Assembly: GCF_001663375.1 (NCBI RefSeq)
Contig: NZ_LCTF01000017.1
Location: forward strand, 1-47,172
Reading direction: 5' to 3'
Source of the DNA: Caldivirga sp. MU80
GTDB taxonomy: Archaea; Thermoproteota; Thermoprotei; Thermoproteales; Thermocladiaceae
DNA: 47,172 bases
The translations under genes and the position numbers were made by a program. Below, in pieces: positions 12,424 to 21,909 of the stretch (position 1 is its first letter; the number at the start of each line of letters is the position of its first letter). Below the pieces are notes generated by a model, which was given only the letters and a program-made list of their open reading frames with translations, was not told the DNA's origin and ran no database searches.

Positions 12424-15174
12424 ATGGGATACAATCAAAACCTAGGGATATCTAGGGGTGTTTTGGCTGCTGTGGTGGTGGCTGTGGTTGTTGTGGCTGT
12501 GGCTGGTGGTTTGGTTGGTTACTACGTTACCCACCCACCTACAAAAACTGTGACTGTTTCAACGGCGACAACGGTAACAACGACCACTACCGCTGTCACA
12601 ACCACTGCAACAACAGTGACAACATCAACAGCAACAACAGTAACAACAACAGCAGTAACAACAACCACCGCAACAACAACCGCAGTAACAACGACAGCAA
12701 CAACTGTTACTACGACCTCAGTAGCAACTACTACGGTTACCCCAATACCCATGGCTCAGACTGTTCAGGTAATGGAGGTTCAGCCCAGTCTAGTACCCCA
12801 GTACCTTCAGACTGACCAGATTGACCTGTTCCTTAACCCATTTGCAATACCGTCAAACATATTCCAAACGCTAACCACCATACCAGGTGTTTCATTGGTT
12901 TCACCAGCCGTCACCGGTGCTGATGACCTGCTCTTCAACCCATACCCCAGCAACACCACGTTCAACCCATTCGCCTACTGGCAGTTCAGGTTCCTAATGA
13001 ATTACCTGGTTGACCATTCATATGCTGTTAACCAGGTGTTCCACGGCTTCGCCACGCCCATGATAGCTTGGCCTTACGTCTTCGGCATATACAGCTACCT
13101 GCTCATACTTCCAGAGATAGTTAAATATAATATTCATTATGACCCAGCCTACGTCAATGCATCCATATTTGCCCTATTCCAGCAGATCAATGCAACAGAC
13201 CCTGTCTGGAAGCATAGGATACTTTATATTAACCACCAGTGGTACTACATACCGCCAAACTCCACGACACCCAAGCCCGTGACTATACTGTTCTTCATTA
13301 GGAATGATGACCCGTATAGGATGGCTATGGGTAATGCCTTTGCCAGCGCCTTAGAGAGCCTGGGCTTCACGGTACAGACTGAATATGGTCCAGGTAAGAC
13401 CGCTATACCGTTAGTGTACTCCTCAAACCCAGCCAATATGGAGTGGCAGATATACACTGAGGGTTGGTCCATCACCCCTGAGTCATGGGATACCGGCGCT
13501 GGTGCAGCTTTCTGCGCATCATGGACCACTGACATGCCTGGTTGGGGTATTTCAGGTTACTGGCAATACACGAACTCAACCATTGATTCTTTAACCTACC
13601 AGGTGGCCATAGGCAACTTCACGTCAATGGCCCAGTTTGAGAACATTTCAAAGATCACGCTATTCGACTGCTTCCAGCAGGCTGTTAGGGTTTGGCAGGT
13701 GGCTAACTCATTCCCATACCCAGTGTTAAGCAGTGTGAATAATTACATGCCCAGCATCTTCGGCCTTGAATGGCCTCTCGGCACTAAGTTCGCCTACTCA
13801 ACGCTCCACCCAGACACGCTGAAGGTCGGTATGCTTCACGTGACTGTTCAGGATTGGAACACCTACAACTGGTACGTCCAGGTTTGGCTATATGATGTTG
13901 ATGTGTTGCAGGGTTGGGTTGGGGATCCATTCGCCGGTGCCAACCCATTCAGCGGTGAGCCAATGCCGCTTAGGGGTGGTTGGTACGTGGAGTTAAGCCC
14001 CAATGGTTCAGCAATATTCCCAGTGCCGCCTAATGCAGTCATTTGGAATGCTACATTGGATAAGTGGGTTGATGTTGGGCCAGGTCAGTACGCTAAGGCT
14101 GTGGTGTACCTGTACTTTAACGGTACTTGGATTGGCCAGTACTGGCAGGATGGGCAACCCATAACCATGGCTGACATCATATTCTACTACTACACGTGGT
14201 TCGACCTATACGCGACCACAACCGGAGCCTCCGTACCAGACCTTGGACCCCACGTCTCAGCGCTAAGTGATATAGGCTCCGCGCTATCATCCCTTGTACC
14301 TACCATTGTGGGTATGCAGTTCTTCCCCAATGGCACGGTGGTTATTTACGGTGACTACTGGTTCCCAGACCCCAACTTCGTTGCTTCATTCTATGCCCCA
14401 GGTTTCCCAACCTTCGCCAATCCGTGGGTTATCCAGGCGGTTCAGCTATACGCCTTCGCCCAGGGTAAGTATGCGTTCAGCAGTGGTGAGGCTCAGTCAC
14501 TTAACATCCCGCAGCTTGACTTGAGGAGCCCAAGTGACAATGCATACCTAGCCAGTGTCATTAAGAATTGGCTTAGTACCGGTTACGTTTGGGATAATGG
14601 CTCATGGGCCATTATAAATGGTTACAACTTCCTAAACAGCAGTATGGTTACTGAGGCTTATGAGGATGCCTTAAACTTCTACAACACCTACGGTAACCTA
14701 TTCATCAGCAATGGGCCATACATACTCAAGAACATTGTAACCGTGACGCCTCAGTCGGCTACACTTGTGCGTTGGAGTGGTTACCCATACAACTATACCT
14801 ACTGGTTCAGGCAGATATACGTTAGGCTTGGCGTGACTACACTACCACCAGGAGGTAACCTGGTGCCCAAGGTTACGTTGCTGACGCCAACGTCAATAAC
14901 CATCGGTCAACCTGCGACGTTTAATATAACTGCATATAACCCAGTTGGTATACCTGAGGCTCGCGTTTACTTAATATCGCCAAGTGGTGTTATCGTATTT
15001 AGTGGTGCCTACAACGGTACCGCCGTGGGCTTTAGTGGATTTATCAGCTTCACCATCCCAGCATCAGTAACCTCAACGCTAACGCCAGGTACATACACAC
15101 TCATTGTGCTTTACAGTACAAGCGTGGTGCCGATACCATCACAGTACACCGCCTCCATAACAGTCAGCAGTTAA
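12424..15174 (+). CDS. ABC transporter substrate-binding protein, family 5 (peptide/sugar type), membrane-anchored
   Basis: Captures solute outside the cell for the permeases encoded next. The order is: a short cytoplasmic start, a hydrophobic anchor (about 13-34), a 65-residue Thr-rich stalk (about 40-105) of repeated TTT/TATTV units, a large SBP family 5 domain (about 110-825), and a C-terminal Ig-like beta domain (about 830-916). The Thr stalk is typical of crenarchaeal binding proteins and is probably O-glycosylated. At 916 aa it is much longer than bacterial DppA/OppA (about 540). The ligand may be peptides or oligosaccharides; archaeal members of this family often carry sugars. A T-rich stretch follows the stop (15205-15230). 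Confidence 0.88.
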   Translation: MGYNQNLGISRGVLAAVVVAVVVVAVAGGLVGYYVTHPPTKTVTVSTATTVTTTTTAVTTTATTVTTSTATTVTTTAVTTTTATTTAVTTTATTVTTTSVATTTVTPIPMAQTVQVMEVQPSLVPQYLQTDQIDLFLNPFAIPSNIFQTLTTIPGVSLVSPAVTGADDLLFNPYPSNTTFNPFAYWQFRFLMNYLVDHSYAVNQVFHGFATPMIAWPYVFGIYSYLLILPEIVKYNIHYDPAYVNASIFALFQQINATDPVWKHRILYINHQWYYIPPNSTTPKPVTILFFIRNDDPYRMAMGNAFASALESLGFTVQTEYGPGKTAIPLVYSSNPANMEWQIYTEGWSITPESWDTGAGAAFCASWTTDMPGWGISGYWQYTNSTIDSLTYQVAIGNFTSMAQFENISKITLFDCFQQAVRVWQVANSFPYPVLSSVNNYMPSIFGLEWPLGTKFAYSTLHPDTLKVGMLHVTVQDWNTYNWYVQVWLYDVDVLQGWVGDPFAGANPFSGEPMPLRGGWYVELSPNGSAIFPVPPNAVIWNATLDKWVDVGPGQYAKAVVYLYFNGTWIGQYWQDGQPITMADIIFYYYTWFDLYATTTGASVPDLGPHVSALSDIGSALSSLVPTIVGMQFFPNGTVVIYGDYWFPDPNFVASFYAPGFPTFANPWVIQAVQLYAFAQGKYAFSSGEAQSLNIPQLDLRSPSDNAYLASVIKNWLSTGYVWDNGSWAIINGYNFLNSSMVTEAYEDALNFYNTYGNLFISNGPYILKNIVTVTPQSATLVRWSGYPYNYTYWFRQIYVRLGVTTLPPGGNLVPKVTLLTPTSITIGQPATFNITAYNPVGIPEARVYLISPSGVIVFSGAYNGTAVGFSGFISFTIPASVTSTLTPGTYTLIVLYSTSVVPIPSQYTASITVSS
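12541..12735 (+). repeat. Low-complexity ACN repeat coding the Thr-rich stalk
   Basis: About 195 bp made almost wholly of ACA/ACC/ACT/ACG and GTN/GCN codons. The codon choice varies, so it is not a simple tandem copy, but it is prone to slippage. The opposite-strand frame is an artefact of this composition. Confidence 0.8.
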
Positions 15175-15238
15175 TGACTGAATTAATTCACTAAGAGGTT
15201 AAAATCTTCATTTTACTTTTTAATAATTATTGAAAAAA

Positions 15239-15249
15239 CTTAAAAATTC
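15239..15249 (+). promoter_or_regulatory. TATA box of the permease genes
   Basis: CTTAAAAATTC lies 21-31 nt before the ATG at 15270, so the permease-permease-ATPase genes probably have their own promoter, separate from the more highly needed binding protein. Confidence 0.5.
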
Positions 15250-15269
15250 ATCCTTATCTAGGTGTCAGT

Positions 15270-16385
15270 ATGAGTATGCTACGTGGAATAGCTTTAAGGA
15301 TAATTAACCTAACTGTAATACTGCTAGTGGTTTTAATAGTGATAGCTGCTGTGTTATCAGGCCCGGCATCGCAGGTCCTTAAGGATACTATCCAGAGGGA
15401 GACCAGTGAAATGGTGACTACGATAATGCTTCACCACCCCATGACACCCGCCCAGGCTGAGCAGTTGAAGCAGACTATAATTAAGCAACTTGAGAATGCC
15501 TATGGTTTAAATAAACCTGTCTACATCAGGGTCTTCTACGTGTTATTCAACATACTGTCGTTTAATTGGGGTTTCTCATACTACCCAGATGCCTATGGTG
15601 TCCCAAGTGGTAGCGTGGTTTCAATAATCATGTCTGCATTACCTGGGACAATAATCCTTGACACATTAGGCATACTGCTGAGTGCATTGATAGGTATTGA
15701 ATTGGGGTTGAGAGCGGCCTTAAAGTATGGTTCACTGTACGATAGGGCTATAACTTACTACGGTGCTGTTGATAGCGGTATACCCCAATGGTGGGTTGGA
15801 ATATTAATGATACTTGTCTTCGCCGTTTACCTGAGACTAATCCACTCACCCATAGTCTTCCCCTACGGCGGCATAGTTGACCCCCAGTACTACAACGTGT
15901 GGCTTTACGACACAGCTAAGGCTTTCATTAACCCTAAGATACTTGCCAGCCTCCTCTACCACATGGTCCTCCCAATGTTAACGGTATTCATAGTTAACAT
16001 TGGTGGGTGGGCCTACTTCGCCAGATCGGTGGTGTTGAACATAATTAGGGAGGATTACGTAACCTTCGCCAGGGTTAAGGGTCTTCCTCAGGGTCAAATT
16101 GTGAGTAGGTACATAATGAGGCCAGCGATGCCGGCCATATTAACCAGCATCTTCATATCCATACCCTTCATAATATTTGGTGGGTTCCTATTAACTGAGG
16201 CTGTGTTCCAATGGTGGGGTTTGGGTTACGTCCTCAACATAGCCATTGTGGGTGTGCCTACTCCTGACATGCCTGTGATACTCGCTGATACATACATGAG
16301 TACGCTGCTGTACATAGTGCTGGTGTTCATACTGGAGATACTTATATACTACATAGACCCCAGGATTAGGGAGAGCCAGGGGTGA
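15270..16385 (+). CDS. ABC transporter permease, DppB/OppB type
   Basis: First inner-membrane subunit of the peptide/sugar transporter. It has an N-terminal helix (about 10-32), a long extracytoplasmic loop (33-115, longer than in bacterial DppB), then the five-helix permease core. The cytoplasmic coupling motif is ARVKGLPQGQIVSRYIMRPA (EAA loop, near 265-285), which docks onto the ATPase. The length of 371 aa is within the family range. The next gene begins 5 bp after the stop. Confidence 0.9.
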   Translation: MSMLRGIALRIINLTVILLVVLIVIAAVLSGPASQVLKDTIQRETSEMVTTIMLHHPMTPAQAEQLKQTIIKQLENAYGLNKPVYIRVFYVLFNILSFNWGFSYYPDAYGVPSGSVVSIIMSALPGTIILDTLGILLSALIGIELGLRAALKYGSLYDRAITYYGAVDSGIPQWWVGILMILVFAVYLRLIHSPIVFPYGGIVDPQYYNVWLYDTAKAFINPKILASLLYHMVLPMLTVFIVNIGGWAYFARSVVLNIIREDYVTFARVKGLPQGQIVSRYIMRPAMPAILTSIFISIPFIIFGGFLLTEAVFQWWGLGYVLNIAIVGVPTPDMPVILADTYMSTLLYIVLVFILEILIYYIDPRIRESQG

Positions 16386-16390
16386 TGTGA

Positions 16391-17773
16391 ATGGCTAAGG
16401 TATCTGAACTAAGAATAGCCGGGATGACCCTGGGCGAAATAACGAAGATATACGTATCCTCAACCCTAGGTAAGGTCTCCATAGCGTTGTTTGTAATATT
16501 AATTGGTGCATCAATATACGCCGCCGTAACACTACCACCTAATTTTGGCAGCTTGTGGAATAACCCACTTTACTGGCAGATTTACCCAAAGGATGCTCCT
16601 CCAGCCTGGGTTAACTATCTCTCGGGTAATGGGTATGCCCCCCAGGTCATGTTTGGGAGGGAGGTTTCAACGCAGGGTAGCACTGTTAGGTTTAGTTTCA
16701 GGGTGGATAACGAGTACTCCGTGCCTTGGAGGGACCTTTACATTGTTATTAAACCCATGTCTGGTTCATCAACATTTACAGCCTACTTAAGTATACGTAG
16801 GCCTGATGGTTACGTGATTACAATTGGCCCGTTACTCATAAGCTCAATGTATACTGAGGTTGGTACAACGCAGCAGGTTGAGAGCCAGGTTATTCAATTC
16901 TACCTAGCTAAATACGGCTACATGCTCACGGTACCCCAAGGCTTATCCGCAGTGCCGTACATATTCTCAACAGTCTCCTCAGGTTCGTTAAAGCCCCTTA
17001 AAGGTATTTATGTTATCAACCTAACCCTAATCGCCAACAACCCATCTAAGGGTATTGGTAATAGGTTGATTTCACTGGTCCTTGAGGGCAATGTCTACGG
17101 TTTAATGGGTACTGACGCCGTTGGCCACGACCTATGGCTAGGTTTATTAGCCGGGTTCCCCTTAAGCCTTGAGGTTGGTGTGGTTTACGCCTTAATATCA
17201 ACCGCAATAGCCATAGCCGTGGGCTTGGCAGCCGGTTTCATGGGTGGTGTGGTGGATGAGGTTTTAACGAGGTTAACGGATTTCGTCATACTCATACCAG
17301 CCTTCGTTATACTTGTGGTTTTATCAGTCCTACTTAGGCTTAACATATGGCAGGCAATGCTTTACCTAGCCATATTATCATGGGGTGGTGCGGCTAGGAT
17401 AATTAGGTCTATAACAATGCAGATTAGGACGGCCGCCTACATAGAGCTGGCTAAGGTTGGAGGAGCCAGCAACCTCTGGATCCTCAGAAACCACGCACTC
17501 CCCCAAATACTCCCATATGCGCTATATCTAATCGTCGTAGGTGTACCTGGGGCGATATTAACATTGGCTGGTTTAAACTTCCTCAACCTGGCTGGTGCGA
17601 ACTACCCAACCTGGGGTAACATACTTTACTACGCGGAGCAGTATGGGGCACTTGAGTCTGGTATGTGGTGGTGGGTTGTGCCACCCGGCCTACTCATAGT
17701 CCTAGTTGCAGTTACATTCATAGTTACAGCGCTGGCAATAGAACCTATAGTTAACCCGAGGTTGAGGAGGTGA
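16391..17773 (+). CDS. ABC transporter permease, DppC/OppC type, with large extracytoplasmic insert
   Basis: Second permease subunit. After TM1 (about 30-50) comes an insert of about 170 residues (55-225) before the conserved core, which bacterial DppC (about 300 aa) lacks. The insert looks beta-rich and may contact the large binding protein. The coupling loop reads LAKVGGASNLWILRNHALPQ near 350-370. The segment TDAVGHDLWLGLLAG just before the core is typical of DppC (G-TD..G-D...). The stop codon overlaps the ATPase start (TGATG). Confidence 0.9.
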   Translation: MAKVSELRIAGMTLGEITKIYVSSTLGKVSIALFVILIGASIYAAVTLPPNFGSLWNNPLYWQIYPKDAPPAWVNYLSGNGYAPQVMFGREVSTQGSTVRFSFRVDNEYSVPWRDLYIVIKPMSGSSTFTAYLSIRRPDGYVITIGPLLISSMYTEVGTTQQVESQVIQFYLAKYGYMLTVPQGLSAVPYIFSTVSSGSLKPLKGIYVINLTLIANNPSKGIGNRLISLVLEGNVYGLMGTDAVGHDLWLGLLAGFPLSLEVGVVYALISTAIAIAVGLAAGFMGGVVDEVLTRLTDFVILIPAFVILVVLSVLLRLNIWQAMLYLAILSWGGAARIIRSITMQIRTAAYIELAKVGGASNLWILRNHALPQILPYALYLIVVGVPGAILTLAGLNFLNLAGANYPTWGNILYYAEQYGALESGMWWWVVPPGLLIVLVAVTFIVTALAIEPIVNPRLRR

Positions 17774-18729
17774 TGGGTGTGCCGCTACTTGAGGTTAGAA
17801 ACCTAAGCGTCAACTACATCACCATGAGGGGTGTGGTTAAGGCGCTTGATAGGGTTAGCTTCGACTTGGATGAGAATGAGACCATAGCTGTGGTTGGGGA
17901 GACAGGTAGTGGTAAGTCAACGATAGCTAAGGCCATTGTTAGGGTTCTTGAGGAGAACGCCAGGATAACAGGCGGAGAGGTCATATTCGAGGGTGTTGAT
18001 GTGCTTAAGCTTAGTGAGGAGGAGTTTAGGAGGAATTACAGGTGGGTTAAGGTGGCCATGGTCCCGCAGGGCTCAATGAACTCCCTTAACCCGGTCCTCA
18101 GGGTCGTGGACCAGATGATAGAGCCCCTGGTGCTCAGGGGTGTCCCTAAGGTCGACGCCATTAAGATAGCTGGGGAGGCCCTTGAGAGCGTTGGGTTACC
18201 TAAGGACACTTTGAACAGGTACCCGCATCAACTGTCAGGGGGTATGAAGCAGAGGGTAATAATAGCGATGGCCATTCAGGCAAGGCCGAAGTTAGTAATC
18301 CTTGATGAACCGACCTCAGCCCTGGACGTGATGACCCAAGCCAACATAATGAACCTCCTTAAGAGACTTAAGAGGGAGTTCAAGTTATCCTACATATTCA
18401 TAACCCACGACTTAGCCCTAGCCAGTGAACTGGCCGATAAGGTCCTCGTACTTTACGCTGGTAGGGTGGCTGAACTGGGTTCAGCGGACCTCGTATACAC
18501 GGATCCAAAGCACCCATATACCCAGGGCTTAATGACAAGTGTCCCGACGCTTAGGGAGGATAAGAAGCTATCCTTCATACCTGGGGAGGTGCCGAGCCTA
18601 ATTAACCCACCCAGTGGCTGCAGGTTCCACCCAAGGTGCCCATACGTCATGGACATTTGCCGCAGGGAGGACCCGCCGATGATTGATCTTAAGGATGGAC
18701 GTAAGGTGGCGTGTTGGCTATACCATTAG
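17773..18729 (+). CDS. ABC transporter ATPase, DppD/OppD type
   Basis: Energises the two permeases. It has Walker A GETGSGKST, signature LSGGMKQR, Walker B LVILDEPTSALD and the H-loop ITHDLALA. The C terminus carries the oligopeptide-ABC domain with GCRFHPRCPYVMDIC and a later ACW. Four Cys of this kind bind an Fe-S cluster in some DppD proteins. ATG at 17773 overlaps the permease stop; a GTG at 17779 is better spaced (8 nt) from the GGAGG at 17766-17770 and may be the real start. The usual second ATPase (DppF) is missing here; the next gene is on the other strand. Confidence 0.9.
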   Translation: MGVPLLEVRNLSVNYITMRGVVKALDRVSFDLDENETIAVVGETGSGKSTIAKAIVRVLEENARITGGEVIFEGVDVLKLSEEEFRRNYRWVKVAMVPQGSMNSLNPVLRVVDQMIEPLVLRGVPKVDAIKIAGEALESVGLPKDTLNRYPHQLSGGMKQRVIIAMAIQARPKLVILDEPTSALDVMTQANIMNLLKRLKREFKLSYIFITHDLALASELADKVLVLYAGRVAELGSADLVYTDPKHPYTQGLMTSVPTLREDKKLSFIPGEVPSLINPPSGCRFHPRCPYVMDICRREDPPMIDLKDGRKVACWLYH

Positions 18730-18736
18730 CATGAAA

Positions 18737-20056
18737 TCACTTCTTAAGCGTAGCCCTTAACCTATCCTTAATGCCTCTTATTGAGGGTAGGTAGGTGTGG
18801 GTGTATAGGGCCAGGGTGTTGTTAACCATGGCACCATCAAACCCGTTGGCAATACCCCTCCCCTTAACGTTCCTAAACACGTAACCTTCATTCGAGTATT
18901 CGGCATAGGATACGTGAAACTCATGCCCCCTAATCCTCACTCCACTTTGGGCTAGGAAACTGTCTTTAACCGCCTCAAGCTCCGTGTAACCTATGGTTAA
19001 CCTGCCCTTGGCCACTATGCCAATGTCGAAGAGGCCAACCATCCTGTACTCCCTATCAGACCTAATGTACCTCGACAGGTACATTAAGCCACCACACTCA
19101 GCCAGTATTGGCGTACCTGAGTTGGACTTCCTCCTAATCCAGCTTACCGTGTCTATTGAGTTCTCAAGCTCGGTTAAGTGTAGTTCTGGGTAACCACCAC
19201 CGATGTATATGAAGTCAGCATCGTCAACGACCTCGTTGTTAATTGGGCTAAAGAACCTTAGGTTAAATAGACTTGATAACAGGTCCAGTGAGGCCCTATA
19301 GTAGAAGAGGAAGGCATTATCGTAGGCCACGGCAGCCACCCCGAGCTTACCTCCGCCATCATCTTCGCCGTCGCCTTCACCACAGTTAACTGGGTTAGCC
19401 AATTCGTACACTAGGTCTAGGTTTATGTATTTCTCAGCTAGCTCAAGGCCATGTTTAATCAGTTCCTCAACCTCCTTATAATAATCCTCGACGGTCACTA
19501 AACCCAAGTGTCTCTCATTAACCACGAGTTCTTTATCCCTGGGCAGGTAACCCAGGTCGACAACGCCGCTTGGTAGTGATAATCTGCATGAGTTGTAATG
19601 GCCCTCAGAGGCTACGTTGTTGAAGATTACACTAACCACGTTTGATGGGCCGTAATCCACCATACCCTTCACTATTGCCCCAGCTGTGTAGGATATGTTA
19701 GAGCAGTCGATTACGAGTATTATTGGTGTTGAAAGTAGCTTAGCCACCTGGAAGGTGCTTGAGCCAACCTCAACGCCGTCGTAAAGCCCCATAACACCTT
19801 CAATGATTCCCAAGTCAACTCCCCTCATGTATCTGCAGAAGGTTTCCCTAACACCCACCTCACCCATTAGCCATAGGTCTAGGTTAATTGATGGTAGCCC
19901 CGTGGCCACCTTATGGTAGCCTGGGTCTATGTAATCCGGGCCAACCTTAAAGGCCCTAACCCTGAACCTTCTCGATAATGCCGCCGCCATCACCGAGGTA
20001 ATTATGGTCTTACCTGAGCCGCTCCTATCCGATGCAACCAAGATAGCCCTAGCCAT
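18737..20056 (-). CDS. cbiA: CbiA/CobB-type a,c-diamide synthase (corrinoid or siroheme amidase)
   Basis: Glutamine-dependent amidase of two tetrapyrrole acetate side chains. The N-terminal P-loop SDRSGSGKT begins an ATPase domain with VGPDYIDPGYH and IIEGVMGLYDG. The C-terminal class I glutaminase domain has ILAECGGLMYLSRYI (nucleophile Cys) and HEFHVSYAE (His). The length of 439 aa is usual. It begins 3 bp after aroE in the aromatic operon, an odd place for a corrin gene. CbiB encoded at 41 kb supports cobalamin synthesis or salvage. The same family includes DsrN, which amidates siroheme for dissimilatory sulfite reductase, a real alternative if the organism respires sulfate. Confidence 0.88.
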   Translation of the reverse strand: MARAILVASDRSGSGKTIITSVMAAALSRRFRVRAFKVGPDYIDPGYHKVATGLPSINLDLWLMGEVGVRETFCRYMRGVDLGIIEGVMGLYDGVEVGSSTFQVAKLLSTPIILVIDCSNISYTAGAIVKGMVDYGPSNVVSVIFNNVASEGHYNSCRLSLPSGVVDLGYLPRDKELVVNERHLGLVTVEDYYKEVEELIKHGLELAEKYINLDLVYELANPVNCGEGDGEDDGGGKLGVAAVAYDNAFLFYYRASLDLLSSLFNLRFFSPINNEVVDDADFIYIGGGYPELHLTELENSIDTVSWIRRKSNSGTPILAECGGLMYLSRYIRSDREYRMVGLFDIGIVAKGRLTIGYTELEAVKDSFLAQSGVRIRGHEFHVSYAEYSNEGYVFRNVKGRGIANGFDGAMVNNTLALYTHTYLPSIRGIKDRLRATLKK

Positions 20057-20059
20057 CCA

Positions 20060-20875
20060 CTACTCCCCAGAGGACTTGGTGATACCCCTAATGAACTTAA
20101 CCACCTCCTCCACGCCTGGTTCACTGAACCCCCCAATCCACAGTTTATCAGCCTCAATGGCCTGCCTAACCAACACCTCAATGCCATCGATGACCGTTAA
20201 CCCCAGTTCCCTACCCCTCCTAACCAGTTCCGTGTCACTTGGCCCATAGGCCATGTCCAGTATCATTGAAACCTCAAGCTTCCCCAGGTTAAGCATCCAA
20301 GCCTCCTCACCACTGATGGGTGTTGCGTTCACGAGTAGGTGGGGCTTGCCGTAGTCACTACCTAATTCAGTGACACTGCAGTTAACGCCCAGGGTGTCGG
20401 CTAGTTTGCATAGGTCCACTGCCCTCTCCCTAGTCCTATTTAGGACCTTAATGGACCTGCACCCAAGCTTAGACAGGGCAAGCACCACAGCCCTGGCCGC
20501 ACCCCCAGCGCCTATTATCAACGCCTCCTCACCCCCGTAACCCCTCGCCAACAGTGAGTCCTTAACAGCTAGGTAATCGGTGTTGTGGCCAATAAGCCTC
20601 CCCTCATTATTAACCACAGTGTTCACGCTACCTATAGCCCTGGTGTCATCGTCAAGTTCATCTATTAGCCTAGCCACCGCAACCTTATGGGGTATGGTTA
20701 CGTTAAACCCGTTGAGGGAGTCCCTAGCAAACTCAATAAAGTGGGGTAGCCTCTTTGAGGTTACCCTGAGTGGCACGTAGTCGGCATCGATGTTTAGCCT
20801 CCTGAAGACATAGTTGTGTATCTGGGGTGATAGAGTGTACTCCAGTGGGTAGCCTATTAACCCAAATACCCGCAT
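20060..20875 (-). CDS. aroE: Shikimate dehydrogenase
   Basis: Reduces 3-dehydroshikimate to shikimate with NADPH. The N-terminal substrate domain has GYPLEYTLSPQIHN (Ser motif) and NGFNVTIPHK with the catalytic Lys. Asp is in GHNTDYLAV. The Rossmann motif is IIGAGGAARAV near 120-131, and NRTRE follows, the NADP-binding arginines. The length of 271 aa is standard. The ATG lies 19 nt inside the 3' end of aroB, so translation is probably coupled. Confidence 0.95.
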   Translation of the reverse strand: MRVFGLIGYPLEYTLSPQIHNYVFRRLNIDADYVPLRVTSKRLPHFIEFARDSLNGFNVTIPHKVAVARLIDELDDDTRAIGSVNTVVNNEGRLIGHNTDYLAVKDSLLARGYGGEEALIIGAGGAARAVVLALSKLGCRSIKVLNRTRERAVDLCKLADTLGVNCSVTELGSDYGKPHLLVNATPISGEEAWMLNLGKLEVSMILDMAYGPSDTELVRRGRELGLTVIDGIEVLVRQAIEADKLWIGGFSEPGVEEVVKFIRGITKSSGE

Positions 20876-21909
20876 ACCTCCCTCACCAGCCTAAGGTAAT
20901 CACTAACCTTAACCTTAACCTTGACCCAATCACCCACGTCAGTGACCATGGGTATGTTTAAGTAATCCCCAGTCCTCTTCTTATCACCCATAATGGCCCT
21001 TAGCAGGGAGTCTAGGTTAACCTTAATATCCTGCATGAGGTTCAGCTTGGTTAGGGATTCGGCTATTAGGCCTGGTACATCTGGTTTTGTGTAACCCAGC
21101 TTAACCCCTATTGAGGATTCGCAAACCATCCCAAGCCCCACTGCCCTACCGTGACTAATGCTGAAGCCTGATGCGGACTCCAGGGCATGACCCACCGTGT
21201 GGCCGTAGTTAAGCACTATCCTGACACCAAGTTTATCAAACTCATCGGCCTCAACCACCTTAGCCTTATTAACCAGTGATGAGTATATTAAATCCTCAAG
21301 CAACGTCCCATCCCTAGCCATGACTCTGTCTACATTGTCGTTGAGCCTCCTGAACAGCCCCTTATCCATGGTTACGCCGTACTTGAGGACCTCGGCGAAT
21401 CCGTCTAGGTAACTGGCTTGGGGTAGGGTCTTTACAAAGCCTAGATCAACCACTATTTCAACAGGCTGCTTGAAAACACCAATAACGTTCTTCAGATTAG
21501 CCGCGTTAACACCTGTCTTCCCACCCAGGGCGGCATCAACCATGGCCAGCGTCGTGGTTGGCACATTGACGTGGTCAATCCCTCTCATGTATATTGCCGC
21601 GGCGAAGCCCACCACGTCTAGGGTGCTGCCACCGCCTACACCAATCATAACCCCACCCCTATCCAGCGAGTGGTTCATTGAATCCTTAATCACCTCAAGA
21701 ACCGTCTCAATGCTCTTCCCCTCCTCCCCATCCTTAATCATGATCCTTGGGCAGTACCCCTGCTTAACCAATCCACTTATTGATGATGGTGTAATCAACA
21801 CGCACCCTGTGTACCTCTCAAGGAGCCTCCTAATCTCCTCATCAAGTGGTTGATTAACCAGGACCTTAACCTCCCCACTGCACTGGCTCCTGTAGGTGAA
21901 GCTCCTCAT
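20857..21909 (-). CDS. aroB: 3-dehydroquinate synthase
   Basis: Cyclises DAHP to 3-dehydroquinate using NAD+ and a divalent metal. It has the GGGSTLDVVGF and VNVPTTTLAMVDAALGGKTG signatures, with metal ligands expected in FAEVLKYG (Glu), NYGHTVGHALE (His) and ISHGRAVGLGM (His). The length of 350 aa is normal. The ATG overlaps the aroF stop by 4 nt (ATGA) and the 3' end overlaps aroE by 19 nt. Confidence 0.95.
   Translation of the reverse strand: MRSFTYRSQCSGEVKVLVNQPLDEEIRRLLERYTGCVLITPSSISGLVKQGYCPRIMIKDGEEGKSIETVLEVIKDSMNHSLDRGGVMIGVGGGSTLDVVGFAAAIYMRGIDHVNVPTTTLAMVDAALGGKTGVNAANLKNVIGVFKQPVEIVVDLGFVKTLPQASYLDGFAEVLKYGVTMDKGLFRRLNDNVDRVMARDGTLLEDLIYSSLVNKAKVVEADEFDKLGVRIVLNYGHTVGHALESASGFSISHGRAVGLGMVCESSIGVKLGYTKPDVPGLIAESLTKLNLMQDIKVNLDSLLRAIMGDKKRTGDYLNIPMVTDVGDWVKVKVKVSDYLRLVREVCGYLG

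Noticed and set aside
12522-12752. Minus-strand frame rich in Val inside the binding-protein gene
   Set aside because: It is the reverse complement of the ACN Thr-rich stalk and is a composition artefact.
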